Assembly (NCBI RefSeq): GCF_000426185.1 | Contig: NZ_AUEW01000009.1 | Coordinates: forward strand, 1-64,000 | Direction of reading: 5' to 3' | Length of the DNA stretch: 64,000 nt | Source of the DNA: Cellulomonas sp. URHD0024 | GTDB lineage: Bacteria > Actinomycetota > Actinomycetes > Actinomycetales > Cellulomonadaceae | Part shown: positions 1 to 8,404 of the stretch, in pieces | How positions within the stretch are numbered: the stretch's first letter is position 1 | Layout: each line of letters starts with the position of its first letter | Translations under genes and position numbers: made by a program | Notes under the pieces: model-generated | What the model was told of the DNA's origin: nothing | The model's input: only the letters and a program-made list of their open reading frames with translations | The model's database searches: none

Positions 1-1
1 G

Positions 2-184
2 GTGACGGTGACGCTGACCACGACCTGGTCGGGGCGCTACCGGGTCGACGGGGACGACCAGTGGCACGACGTCGTCGGCACCGCCGAGACCACCAGCGCC
101 GCCGCACCGTTCGACGTCGAGGAACGCCGCGCACACCTCGTCGCCAAGGACTGCAACCAGGACCCCCACCAACCCGGCTGCTGA
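2..184 (+). CDS. C-terminal fragment of an unrecognised protein
   Basis: This reading frame is open from the left edge of the window and stops at TGA 182-184, so only the last 60 residues of a longer protein are seen. The fragment is rich in Thr and Val in a beta-strand-like pattern (TVTLTTTWSGRYRV) and ends in CNQDPHQPGC with two cysteines, which would fit the end of an exported or membrane-attached protein. It faces the LacI gene that ends at 195, only 10 bases away, so the two converge. I do not recognise the family, and the function cannot be inferred from this piece. Confidence 0.5.
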   Translation: MTVTLTTTWSGRYRVDGDDQWHDVVGTAETTSAAAPFDVEERRAHLVAKDCNQDPHQPGC

Positions 185-194
185 GCGCCGGCGC

Positions 195-1214
195 CTACCG
201 GAGGTGCGGGGTGGTGTCTCGGACGACGACCTCCGTGACGACGGCGCGGATCTCCGGCTCCTCGGAGGGCTCGGCCAGGGCGAGCTGGGTGGCCATCAGG
301 CCGAGCTGGTGGAGCGGGACGCGCACCGTCGTCAGGGCCGGGGTGACGTCGCGCAGTGTCGGGATGTCGCCGAACCCGGCGATGGCGACATCGTGCGGCA
401 CCCGGATCCCGGCTTCGCGCATCACCGCCATCGCGCCGAGCGCCATCACGTCGGCGACGGCGAAGATCATCTCGGGCAGCTGACCCCGGGACATCAGGGT
501 CCGCATGCCGTCCTCGCCGCCGGCGTGGGTGAACGGGCTGAAGACCACGGCGTCGTCGGCCACCTCGGTGCCGCGCTCGCCGAGGGCGAAGATGAACGCC
601 TCGCGGCGTTCGCGGGCCGAGAAGTGCTGCTCGGGGCCGCCGAGGATGGCGAACCGTCGGTAGCCGCGGTCGTGCACTGCCCTGGCGAGCGACGTGGCGC
701 CCTGGGCGTTGTTCACCACGATGGTGTTCACGCCCAGGATCGGCTGGCCGATGAGCGCCGCGGAGCCGCCGGTGGCGCGGTAGTCGGCGAGCGCGAGCCG
801 GAGCTGGTCGTTGATCTCCACGTCGTTGCTGCGCCCGCCCGCCACGATGATCGCCCGGGCGCGCTGTCGGCGGAGGAGGTGGACGAGGTCGACCTCACGG
901 CCGGAGTCGTGCTGGCTGCTCGCGAGCGTCATCTGCAAGCCGTGAGCGTCGGCGGCCTCGGCGACACCTGCGGCGATCGTCGAGAAGTACGGGTCCGCGA
1001 TGTCGTGCACGAGCAGGCCGAGAGACGTCGTCCGACCACGCGCCATCGCCTGGGCGTTGGCGTCAGGCGTGTACCGCAGACGAACGGCCGTGGCCAGGAC
1101 GCGTTCGCGGAGCTCGGTGCCGACGGTTCGACTGGCGGAGCCGTTGATCGCCCGCGACGCGGTGGCGAGCGAGACGCCGGCCTCGCGCGCCACGTCGCTG
1201 AGCGTCACAGTCAT
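195..1214 (-). CDS. LacI-family transcriptional regulator (first of two)
   Basis: This is a sugar-responsive DNA-binding repressor of about 339 residues. The start is taken at the ATG that gives MTVTLSDVAREAGVSLATAS, which places the LacI helix-turn-helix at residues 3-25 as is usual. An upstream in-frame start at 1271 would add 19 acidic residues unlike the family. The hinge helix region is followed by a periplasmic-binding-protein-like sensor domain with LGLLVHDIADPYFS and a C-terminal GFGDIPTLRDVTPALTTV segment typical of the family. It lies downstream of, and in the same direction as, the GH3 lipoprotein gene, which suggests control of glycan use. A possible operator (TTGTG-N5-CACAA) lies about 70 bases upstream. 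The inducer is unknown. Confidence 0.9.
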   Translation of the reverse strand: MTVTLSDVAREAGVSLATASRAINGSASRTVGTELRERVLATAVRLRYTPDANAQAMARGRTTSLGLLVHDIADPYFSTIAAGVAEAADAHGLQMTLASSQHDSGREVDLVHLLRRQRARAIIVAGGRSNDVEINDQLRLALADYRATGGSAALIGQPILGVNTIVVNNAQGATSLARAVHDRGYRRFAILGGPEQHFSARERREAFIFALGERGTEVADDAVVFSPFTHAGGEDGMRTLMSRGQLPEMIFAVADVMALGAMAVMREAGIRVPHDVAIAGFGDIPTLRDVTPALTTVRVPLHQLGLMATQLALAEPSEEPEIRAVVTEVVVRDTTPHLR

Positions 1215-1280
1215 GATCGGAGGGTAGGGGTCCGCGGCGTCCGCGTCTGCTCGTCCGTCGGATTCGTCCACGTCCGTGCA

Positions 1281-1295
1281 TTGTGGCGTTCACAA
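1281..1295. promoter_or_regulatory. Candidate LacI-type operator
   Basis: The sequence TTGTG-gcgtt-CACAA is an inverted repeat with 5-base arms, and read on the minus strand it carries a central CG, as LacI/GalR operators do. It lies 67-81 bases upstream of the LacI start at 1214 and 37 bases downstream of the GH3 stop. It could mediate autoregulation; it is too short to be certain. Confidence 0.35.
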
Positions 1296-1331
1296 CACCA
1301 CCCGACCGCCGGTCGTCAGCCGTGCACGAGG

Positions 1332-2510
1332 TCACGGCCGACCGGACCTGGCCGCCAGGACTCGCAGGACGGCCGCGTCGACGAGGGCCGCGAAGGCGGG
1401 GTCGGACTCGGCCTTCGTCGTCAGCGCCCCGACCATCTCCGGCAGGACGGTCGGGTCCTTCGAGGCGAGCACGATGTCGCAGCCGGCGCTGATCGCGTCG
1501 ACCGCTCGATCACCGGGGCTCCAGGCGGCCACCTGCGCGGCGGCAGACAGGTCGTCGGTGATCACCACCCCGTCGAAGCCGAGGGTCTTGCGCAGGAGCT
1601 GGTCGACGACGACGGGCGAGAACGCCGCCGGCGCCGAGGCGTCGATCTGCGTGTAGATCGCCGTGGAGACCATGATCATCCGGGTGCCGCGCAGGATGGC
1701 GTGGGTGAACGACTCGATCTGCACGGAGCCGGGGCCCGTGGTCGTGTCGGTCACGTTCGCGGCGGTGTCGGGGTTCGCGGTCACCGCACCAAGACCCGGG
1801 AAGTGCTTCACGGCGGTCTCGACACCGGACGCCGCCATCCCCTCAGCGAACGCGTCGGCGTGCGGGCCGACCGTGTCGAGCGAGTACCCGAACGCGCGCT
1901 CGTAGTGCCCGATGGGAGCGTTCTGGGCCGCCGCGGCCTCGGACGGCACATCGGCCACGGGGGCGAGGTTCAGGTTGACCCCGGCCGCCGCCAGCTCGGC
2001 ACCCCACGTGGTCGCCGACCTGCTGAGGTCCGCCGGCGACATCGCGCCCTGGTCGAGCGCGGACGGGATGGTGCTGAACCCGGGACCGGTCAGGCTCTGC
2101 ACCTGACCGCCCTCCTGGTCCACGCCGACGAACAGGGGCGTGCCGTGCGACGTCGGCTGGTCGGTGAGCTGGTGCACCAGGTCGAGCACGGACTGGGTGC
2201 CGGCGGACGAGCGGTTCTGCAGGAAGACGTTCCCGACGTGCTGGTCGGTCACGGAGCTGATGCTCGCCGGCTGCGGGTGCGCGAGGTTCACACCGACCAT
2301 GACGATCTGGCCGACCTTCTCCTCGATCGTCCAGCCCGCGAGCGGATCCGGCTCGGCGGTCGTCGTCGGACCGGGGGCACTGGTCGTCGTCGCCGGATCT
2401 GGGGAACCCGTCGTGGGAGCAGGAGCACTCGTGGTCGTCGTCGGACCAGGCGAAGCCGTGCAGCCCGCGAGGAGGCAGAGGAGGAGGACAGGGACCACGC
2501 GACGACGCAT
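1332..2510 (-). CDS. Secreted glycoside hydrolase family 3 lipoprotein (NagZ-like)
   Basis: A 392-residue exported lipoprotein. The N-terminus has a short basic region, a hydrophobic core and the lipobox LAGC at about residues 14-17, followed by a Thr/Pro/Ser-rich spacer to about residue 53. The catalytic domain has GVDQEGGQV near residue 129, KHFPGLG near 234 and VVITDDLSAAAQ near 316, the last holding the likely nucleophile Asp of GH3 beta-N-acetylhexosaminidases. The segment after KHFPGLG reads VTANPDTA rather than the canonical Asp-Ser-His loop of NagZ, so specificity for N-acetylglucosamine is likely but not certain. It is divergent from the ABC exporter starting 38 bases away and precedes the LacI gene on the same strand. 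Confidence 0.85.
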   Translation of the reverse strand: MRRRVVPVLLLCLLAGCTASPGPTTTTSAPAPTTGSPDPATTTSAPGPTTTAEPDPLAGWTIEEKVGQIVMVGVNLAHPQPASISSVTDQHVGNVFLQNRSSAGTQSVLDLVHQLTDQPTSHGTPLFVGVDQEGGQVQSLTGPGFSTIPSALDQGAMSPADLSRSATTWGAELAAAGVNLNLAPVADVPSEAAAAQNAPIGHYERAFGYSLDTVGPHADAFAEGMAASGVETAVKHFPGLGAVTANPDTAANVTDTTTGPGSVQIESFTHAILRGTRMIMVSTAIYTQIDASAPAAFSPVVVDQLLRKTLGFDGVVITDDLSAAAQVAAWSPGDRAVDAISAGCDIVLASKDPTVLPEMVGALTTKAESDPAFAALVDAAVLRVLAARSGRP

Positions 2511-2548
2511 AGGCGCATCCTGCCGTCTCCACCTGTCGACGGAGGCAC

Positions 2549-3511
2549 ATGTCCGAGTCGTCTGATTCGATGGAATCCATGAGCGCGCTGACCATGACCG
2601 CCCTCAACAAGACCTACGGCGACGTCCGGGCGCTTCGTGACCTCTCCCTGGAGGTGCGCGCCGGCGAGATCGTCGGCTTCGTCGGCTCCAACGGGGCGGG
2701 CAAGTCCACAGCCATGCGGATCACGCTCGGCGTGCTCGAGGCCGACTCGGGAGAGGTGCGCTGGGACGGCCGGCTGATCGACCTCGACGTCCGACGACGC
2801 ATCGGGTACATGCCGGAGGAGCGCGGGCTCTACCCGCGCATGCGCGTGGGCGAACAGCTGACGTACATCGCACGGCTGCACGGGCTCGACGCCTCGTCGG
2901 CGACCGAGGCGATGGAGCACTGGACCGAGGTGCTGGGGATCGCGGAGCGACGCGGCGACGAGGTGCTCAAGCTGTCGCTGGGCAACCAGCAGCGCGTGCA
3001 GCTGGCCGCGGCCCTGGTCCACCACCCGGAGATCCTCGTCCTCGACGAACCCTTCTCCGGTCTCGACCCGGTGGCGGTCGACGTCATGAGCGGCGTGCTG
3101 CGCGAGCAGGCCGCGGCCGGCGTGCCGGTGCTCTTCTCGTCGCACCAGCTCGAGCTCGTCGAGGCGTTGTGCGACCGCGTCGGCATCATCAAGGCCGGGT
3201 CGCTCGTGGCGTTCGGGGACATCGACGACCTGCGCCAGACGGACACGCGTCGCTGGGTGGTCGCCGGGCCGCCGCACCAGTCGTGGCTGCCGTCGGTGCC
3301 ATCGGCCGAGCTCGTGTCCTCGGAGGGGTCCCGGACGGTCGTCGAGGTCGCGGACCCGTGGCTGACCGAGGTGGACCAGGAGCTGCTGACCGCCGCGATG
3401 GCCGCCGGACCGGTGCACGAGTTCACGCGCCAGAGACCGTCCCTGACCGAGCTCTACCGGCACGTGGTGAGCACCCCCACCGCGACCGTCGCGCAGGAGG
3501 TGAACGCATGA
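2549..3511 (+). CDS. ABC transporter ATP-binding protein (NatA/ABC-2 type)
   Basis: The ATPase half of an ABC-2 type exporter, about 320 residues. Visible motifs are Walker A GSNGAGKST near residue 46, a signature region SLGNQQR near 142 in place of canonical LSGGQ, Walker B ILVLDEPFSGLDP near 162 and the switch histidine in SSHQ. A GGAGG sequence lies three bases before this ATG; internal ATGs at 2573 and 2579 are also possible starts. The C-terminal third resembles the domain that follows the nucleotide-binding domain in NatA-like proteins. Its stop overlaps the permease start in ATGA, so the two are translationally coupled. The substrate is unknown; sodium or drug export is known for the family. 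Confidence 0.93.
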   Translation: MSESSDSMESMSALTMTALNKTYGDVRALRDLSLEVRAGEIVGFVGSNGAGKSTAMRITLGVLEADSGEVRWDGRLIDLDVRRRIGYMPEERGLYPRMRVGEQLTYIARLHGLDASSATEAMEHWTEVLGIAERRGDEVLKLSLGNQQRVQLAAALVHHPEILVLDEPFSGLDPVAVDVMSGVLREQAAAGVPVLFSSHQLELVEALCDRVGIIKAGSLVAFGDIDDLRQTDTRRWVVAGPPHQSWLPSVPSAELVSSEGSRTVVEVADPWLTEVDQELLTAAMAAGPVHEFTRQRPSLTELYRHVVSTPTATVAQEVNA

Positions 3512-4716
3512 CCGCCACGTTGCACCCGGTCAGCTCCTCGCAGGCGGTCCGCATGATCGCGGGCCGCGAGATCACCACCCGGATTCGGTCCAAGGCGTTC
3601 ATCTGGACCACGATCGCCCTCGTCGCCGGCGTGGTGCTCGGCGGCGTCGTTCTCCACCTGGCGACGGCCAACGGCGACGAGGGCAAGACGGTCGGGCTGA
3701 CGTCAGCCGCGGCCGACGTCTCCGACATCCTCGTCGGCACGGCGAAGGTCACCGGTGTCACCGTCACCACCCAGGAGGTCCCGGACCGGGCGGCCGGCGA
3801 GAAGCTGCTTCGCGACGGGACGATCGACGCCCTGATCACCTCGGTCGACCCGTTCACGGTCGTCGTCAAGGAGACCGAGCCCGAGTCGCTGACGCCCGTG
3901 CTCGACTCCGTAGCGCAGCAGGCCGCGCTCTCGTCGGCGATCACCGACCTCGGTGGGAACCCGGCGACGGTGAGCGAGAAGATCGCGGCCGCCGCGCCGA
4001 CCGTCACCGCCCTCGAACCGCCGCCGGAGCGCGACTCCGGGCAGATCGTGGCGGGTTTCATCGCGGGGATCCTGCTGTTCGTCACGCTGATCTCCGCGGG
4101 TCAGCTCGTTGCGCAGGGCGTGGTCGAGGAGAAGTCGAGCCGCGTCGTCGAGCTGCTGCTGGCCACTGTCCGGCCGTGGCAGCTCATGGCCGGCAAGGTG
4201 CTCGGCATCGGCTTCATCGGACTCACGCAGATCGTGCTGGTCGTCGGCGCGGGCGCCGGTACCGCGGCCGCACTGGGCCTCGTCGACGCCTCGAAGCTCG
4301 ACGTCGGGACCGCCGCGCTGTGGGTGGTGATCTGGTTCGTCATCGGGTTCACGACGTACGCACTCGCCCTGGGCGCCCTGGCGGCGCTCGTGTCCCGGCA
4401 GGAGGACGTCGGCTCGGTCACCGCACCGGTGATCACGGTGATGATGATCCCGTACATCATCGGCGTGAGCATCGCACCGTGGGACCCGACGAACCCGCTC
4501 GTCGTCGCGCTCTCCTTCATCCCGTTCTGCGCACCGCTGATCATGCCGATCAGGATCGCCATGGGCGAGGTCGCCCCGTGGGAGGTCGCCCTGTCCCTGG
4601 GCCTCTCCCTCGCGGTGATCCCGGTGCTGATCTGGCTCGCCGGGCGCATCTACTCCAACGCCGTGCTGCGCAGCGGCGGCCGTATCAGACTGCGAGATGC
4701 CCTTTCGGCGGGGTGA
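3508..4716 (+). CDS. ABC-2 type transporter permease (NatB-like)
   Basis: The membrane half of the exporter, about 402 residues from the ATG at 3508 that overlaps the ATPase stop. It shows the NatB-like layout: one membrane segment near residues 30-52 (FIWTTIALVAGVVLGGVV), a large extracytoplasmic region to about residue 175, then a cluster of five or so membrane segments. VVEEKSSRVVELLLATVRPWQ is the typical loop of this family. It pairs with the upstream ATPase in a two-gene operon. The cargo cannot be read from the sequence. Confidence 0.92.
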   Translation: MTATLHPVSSSQAVRMIAGREITTRIRSKAFIWTTIALVAGVVLGGVVLHLATANGDEGKTVGLTSAAADVSDILVGTAKVTGVTVTTQEVPDRAAGEKLLRDGTIDALITSVDPFTVVVKETEPESLTPVLDSVAQQAALSSAITDLGGNPATVSEKIAAAAPTVTALEPPPERDSGQIVAGFIAGILLFVTLISAGQLVAQGVVEEKSSRVVELLLATVRPWQLMAGKVLGIGFIGLTQIVLVVGAGAGTAAALGLVDASKLDVGTAALWVVIWFVIGFTTYALALGALAALVSRQEDVGSVTAPVITVMMIPYIIGVSIAPWDPTNPLVVALSFIPFCAPLIMPIRIAMGEVAPWEVALSLGLSLAVIPVLIWLAGRIYSNAVLRSGGRIRLRDALSAG

Positions 4717-4780
4717 TTCGGCTGGTCAAAAGGGTTGTCACGGTTGCATCTGGACGCTTGTCACAGAGAGACTGCCGGAC

Positions 4781-5446
4781 ATGTCGGCACCCCTGGGCGC
4801 AGTCCCCCTTCGCCAGCTTCCCGACGAGACCGTCCCCCTGCGTCCCGCCGACATCGACTCGGCCGCCCGGGTCCTTGCCGCCGCACTCGCCGACGACCCC
4901 GGATTCGTCCACCTGTTCCCTGTCCGCGGCCGCCGCGAGCAGGAGCTGCGCGCCCTCTACCGGATGACGCTGTCGGACGCGCTGCTGCACGGCCACGCGT
5001 TCGCCACCCGGCTCAACGGGGCTGTGACCGGCGCAATCGCGATCTACCCACCGGGCACGTACCCGATGACGCCCCGCCGTTGGTGGTCCCAGAGCCTGCG
5101 CATCGCCCGCATCGCGATGCACACGCGCGAGCACTCGATGGGCCTGATCAAGTTCGGCGACGTCACCGCATCCGGCGTCCAGACCGACTGCTGGTACGTC
5201 GAAGCGCTCGGTGTGCACCCCTCGTTGCAGCGCGCCGGACGCGGGAAGCGGCTCATGGCGGAGGTCTTCACGCTCATCGACACGAGCGGCGACCCGTCGT
5301 ACCTGGAGACGACGAAGCCCGAGAACGTCGCCTACTACGAGGCTCTGGGCTATGACTCAGTGCGATCGCCGGTCGCCCTCGGCACCCCCTCTGCGGGTCC
5401 GTGGGTGTTCCCCATGCGGCGTCCGCCCGTCGGTGGTAGTGGCTAG
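4781..5446 (+). CDS. GNAT-family N-acetyltransferase
   Basis: A protein of about 221 residues with the GNAT acetyl-CoA fold. The start is taken at MSAPLGAVPLRQL because upstream in-frame residues overlap the permease gene and look non-native. The core motif is ALGVHPSLQRAGRGKRLM, the acetyl-CoA pyrophosphate-binding loop (Q-x-x-G-x-G/A), followed by LETTKPENVAYYEALGY, the usual C-terminal strand-helix. The acceptor substrate is unknown. The next gene starts 9 bases downstream, so co-transcription is likely. Confidence 0.85.
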   Translation: MSAPLGAVPLRQLPDETVPLRPADIDSAARVLAAALADDPGFVHLFPVRGRREQELRALYRMTLSDALLHGHAFATRLNGAVTGAIAIYPPGTYPMTPRRWWSQSLRIARIAMHTREHSMGLIKFGDVTASGVQTDCWYVEALGVHPSLQRAGRGKRLMAEVFTLIDTSGDPSYLETTKPENVAYYEALGYDSVRSPVALGTPSAGPWVFPMRRPPVGGSG

Positions 5447-5455
5447 AGTTTTGTC

Positions 5456-5899
5456 ATGGAGCTCGTGGACTACGTCTCGACATTCATCTGCGTCGCGCCG
5501 GACTCGGCCGCGATCGCCGGTGTCGCGCCCGCGTCGGACGGAGAGAAGCCGACCGTGGCGTCGGCGATGTTCGACATGCTCATGTCCGCCCCGCCGTACA
5601 CCTATCGCAGCTCGGACGTGATCTTCACCGTCTGGGCCGACCGGAACGACGTCCCGGCCGAGACACGGCCCGAGGTCTGGCCGACGTTCTTCCAGGGGCC
5701 CCACGTCTGCCTGCGATCGTCGGAGCTCGGCAAGAAGTTCGGCTGGGGGATCCACGCCGACGCCGACGGCCGACTGGCCGTCTACGCCGTGGGGACGCCG
5801 GAGTACGCGGCGCTGGCGGCGGGGTTCTCGCGTGACGGGTCGCCGGTGAAGGTGACGCGGGCGCTGCGCTCCGGGCGGGCGTTGACGGCTCGGCTGTGA
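5456..5899 (+). CDS. DUF6157 family protein
   Basis: A 147-residue protein that I match to the DUF6157 family by its overall pattern: an N-terminal DYVSTFICVAPD strand, a middle YTYRSSDVIFTVWADRN segment and a late KKFGWGIHADADGRLAVYAVGTPEY segment. No enzymatic function is known for this family. There is no signal peptide, so it is probably cytoplasmic. Its stop TGA overlaps the GTG start of the next small gene. Confidence 0.8.
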   Translation: MELVDYVSTFICVAPDSAAIAGVAPASDGEKPTVASAMFDMLMSAPPYTYRSSDVIFTVWADRNDVPAETRPEVWPTFFQGPHVCLRSSELGKKFGWGIHADADGRLAVYAVGTPEYAALAAGFSRDGSPVKVTRALRSGRALTARL

Positions 5900-6081
5900 A
5901 CGCGTCGGAGCCCGAGGACTTCACACCTCGCCCGCACCCGATGTCGCGGCGGATCGTCGCGGCCGTCGCCATCGCCGCCCTCGTGCTCTCGGCCATCGGC
6001 GTCGGCCTGGCGATCGCGAACGCGCAGTTCGGACCGCCGCCCGGCCCGGCCGAGCAGCAGCAGCACGGGGTACCCGCCTGA
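5896..6081 (+). CDS. Small single-pass membrane protein
   Basis: A 61-residue protein starting at GTG 5896 that overlaps the previous stop (GTGA), which supports translational coupling. A cytoplasmic N-terminal stretch of about 18 residues precedes one membrane helix (IVAAVAIAALVLSAIGVGLAI) and a short tail rich in Pro, Gln and Gly. There is no recognisable domain. The coupling and the clean membrane segment are the reasons to believe it is a gene. Confidence 0.6.
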   Translation: MNASEPEDFTPRPHPMSRRIVAAVAIAALVLSAIGVGLAIANAQFGPPPGPAEQQQHGVPA

Positions 6082-6189
6082 CCGTAGCGACGGAGCGCGG
6101 ACGACCGTCGGGTGGACGCGCGGTCTGAGCCCACGTCTCGCCCTCGGGCCACCAGCCGGCATGTCGGTCCGTACAGCGAGAATGACGCC

Positions 6190-7833
6190 GTGACCCTGCT
6201 GCTCCTGCTCGACGACGACGCTCGCGCGGACCACGTCGTCCTTCAGGAGCTGACGGACGAGGGCGATCGTGTCCGCACGGAGAAGGTCCTCGTCGCCCAC
6301 CTGCCCGAGAAGGTCCGCGAGCGCGAGGCCGACAAGCCCCGCTGGGTCTGGGACGACACGTCACGTCGCTACCCGCCGCTCCTGGCCGCCGGGGTCCGGG
6401 TGGACCGATGCCACGACCTGCGGCTCTGCCACGCGATCCTGCGCCGCAGCATCTACGCACGAGGTTCCGCGATCGCCACCGGACCCCCGACCCCCTGGGA
6501 CGGGCCACGGCCCGGCGCGCCGGAGCCGGTCGAGGTCAGCCTGTTCGACGAGGACCGGGCCGAGACGCTCGACGTCGTCGACGAGCTCCAGCGGCAGCTC
6601 GACGCGATGCGAGAGTCGGACGAGCCCGGCAAGCTCCGCCTGCTGCTCGCCGCCGAGTCGACGGGTGCGCTCATCGCCGCCGAGATGAACCACGTCGGCG
6701 TGCCGTGGAGCGTCGAGGCCCACGACCGGATCCTGACCGGGATGCTCGGTCCTCGTCCGCGCAGCGGCCGACCGGCCAAGCTCGAGGCCCTGGCCGACGA
6801 GGTCCGCGAGGCGCTCGCGCAACCGAACCTCAACCTCGACTCCCAGCAGGACCTGCTGCGCGGCCTGCGCGCGGCCGGGTACGACGTCGAGTCGACCAGC
6901 AGGTGGGAGATCAAGGAGATCGACCTGCCGGCCACCGAGCCGCTCCTCGCGTACAAGAAGCTGGCCCGCCTGCTCAGCGCCAACGGCTGGACGTGGATGG
7001 ACACGTGGATCCACGACGGCCGGTTCCGCCCGGACTACGTGCCCGGCGGGGTCGTGACCGGGCGTTGGGCGACGAGTGGCGGCGGTGCGTTGCAGCTGCC
7101 CGCGAGCATCCGGGGCGCGGTGCGCGCCGACGAGGGCTGGAAGCTGGTGGTCGCCGACGCGGCCCAGCTGGAGCCTCGCGTCCTGGCGGCCATGTCCGGG
7201 GACGCGGCCATGGCGGCGGCTGGACGGCACGCCGACCTCTACCAGGGCGTGGTCGACGCCGGGATCGTCGAGAACCGGGCACAGGCCAAGGTCGCGATGC
7301 TCGGCGCGATCTACGGCGCCACCACCGGGCCCAGCGCCGTCCTCATGCCCCGGCTCACGCAAGGGTTCCCGCGGGCCGTCGCGCTCGTCGAGGCCGCAGC
7401 ACGGGCGGGCGAGCGCGGTGACGTCGTCGCGACCTGGCTGGGCCGCACCTCCCCCGCGCCCGACGCCGCCTGGCAGGACGCCCTGGCGGCCGCGTCGGCG
7501 GAGGGAGCGGGCGCCGACGACGTCCGCGCAGCACGCCGCCGAGGACGCGACTGGGGTCGGTTCACGCGCAACTTCGTGGTCCAGGGCACCGCCGCCGAGT
7601 GGGCACTGTGCTGGATGGCGTCGCTGCGCAGGCGGCTGCGCGACCGCGAGGCCCACCTCGTCTTCTTCCTGCACGACGAGGTGATGGTGCACTCGCCCGC
7701 GAGCGAGGCTGACGGCGTCGCGGAGGCGGTCCGGGAGTCCGCGCTCGAGGCCGGGCACCTGCTGTTCGGCGACACCGCTGTGGACTTCGCGCTCAACGTG
7801 GCGGTCGTCGACAGCTACGACGAGGCCAAGTGA
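6190..7833 (+). CDS. Bifunctional 3'-5' exonuclease/DNA polymerase, family A, stand-alone
   Basis: About 547 residues, much shorter than DNA polymerase I because the 5' nuclease domain is absent. I take the GTG at 6190 (VTLLLLLDDDARADHVVLQ) as start; the ORF can be extended to 6112 with unlikely residues. The N-terminal 200 residues correspond to the exonuclease-like part. Polymerase motif A appears as VVADAAQLEPRVLAAM near residue 319, motif B as AKVAMLGAIYGAT near 362 and motif C as HDEV near 494, so the polymerase active site looks intact. This family is known in actinobacteria as an accessory to PolA; its role in repair or RNA/DNA gap filling is not settled. Confidence 0.87.
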   Translation: MTLLLLLDDDARADHVVLQELTDEGDRVRTEKVLVAHLPEKVREREADKPRWVWDDTSRRYPPLLAAGVRVDRCHDLRLCHAILRRSIYARGSAIATGPPTPWDGPRPGAPEPVEVSLFDEDRAETLDVVDELQRQLDAMRESDEPGKLRLLLAAESTGALIAAEMNHVGVPWSVEAHDRILTGMLGPRPRSGRPAKLEALADEVREALAQPNLNLDSQQDLLRGLRAAGYDVESTSRWEIKEIDLPATEPLLAYKKLARLLSANGWTWMDTWIHDGRFRPDYVPGGVVTGRWATSGGGALQLPASIRGAVRADEGWKLVVADAAQLEPRVLAAMSGDAAMAAAGRHADLYQGVVDAGIVENRAQAKVAMLGAIYGATTGPSAVLMPRLTQGFPRAVALVEAAARAGERGDVVATWLGRTSPAPDAAWQDALAAASAEGAGADDVRAARRRGRDWGRFTRNFVVQGTAAEWALCWMASLRRRLRDREAHLVFFLHDEVMVHSPASEADGVAEAVRESALEAGHLLFGDTAVDFALNVAVVDSYDEAK

Positions 7834-7834
7834 C

Positions 7835-8353
7835 TCAGTGCAGGATGATCTTCAACAAGATCACGGCCATCCCGAACCCGAGCGCGATCGCGGTCTCCCC
7901 GATCAGGGGCCACCGGCGGGCGCCCGCCCTGTGGGCCGCCAGACCCCCGGCATAGCCGAGCAGGGCCACGGTGAACCACAGGGTTGTCCAGGCCGCCGTC
8001 GCCACGTCCAGGCCGAACAGCCTGCAGGCCGAGAAGAGGACCATCGACGGCACGCTGCCGAGCAGCACACCCGTGCTGCTCTGCAGTGCATGCCTGAACC
8101 GGTGGCCGGTCGAGCGCTCATGGTCGTGGAACCGGCCGCCGACCAGGTCGACGTAGACGTGCGCGAGCCAGTAGGTGATGTTGACCAGGCCGGTCGCGAG
8201 CAGGACGGACCCGCCGTCCTCCGACTTGGCGCTCGAGACCGCGAAGACCGACCCGGACACGAGAGCGCCGTAGAGGAACTCGTCGATCTGCCGCTCGCGC
8301 GCGAGCCACCGCCCGGCCCGACGGAGCGGATGCTGGTCTACGTCGTCCGTCAC
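7835..8353 (-). CDS. Hypothetical integral membrane protein
   Basis: About 172 residues if translation begins at GTG 8353; a GTG at 8401 would extend it but would leave almost no room for the divergent hydrolase gene starting at 8405. Four hydrophobic segments are visible, beginning with EFLYGALVSGSVFAV and ending with IALGFGMAVILLKIIL. An aromatic-rich ITYWLAHVYVDLVGGRF sits after the second. I do not recognise the family. It converges on the polymerase gene, which stops two bases away. Confidence 0.65.
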   Translation of the reverse strand: MTDDVDQHPLRRAGRWLARERQIDEFLYGALVSGSVFAVSSAKSEDGGSVLLATGLVNITYWLAHVYVDLVGGRFHDHERSTGHRFRHALQSSTGVLLGSVPSMVLFSACRLFGLDVATAAWTTLWFTVALLGYAGGLAAHRAGARRWPLIGETAIALGFGMAVILLKIILH

Positions 8354-8404
8354 GTCGTCCAGTTTGGACCCCCGCGGGACGTCCGCCAGTGCGACGATCA
8401 CCAG

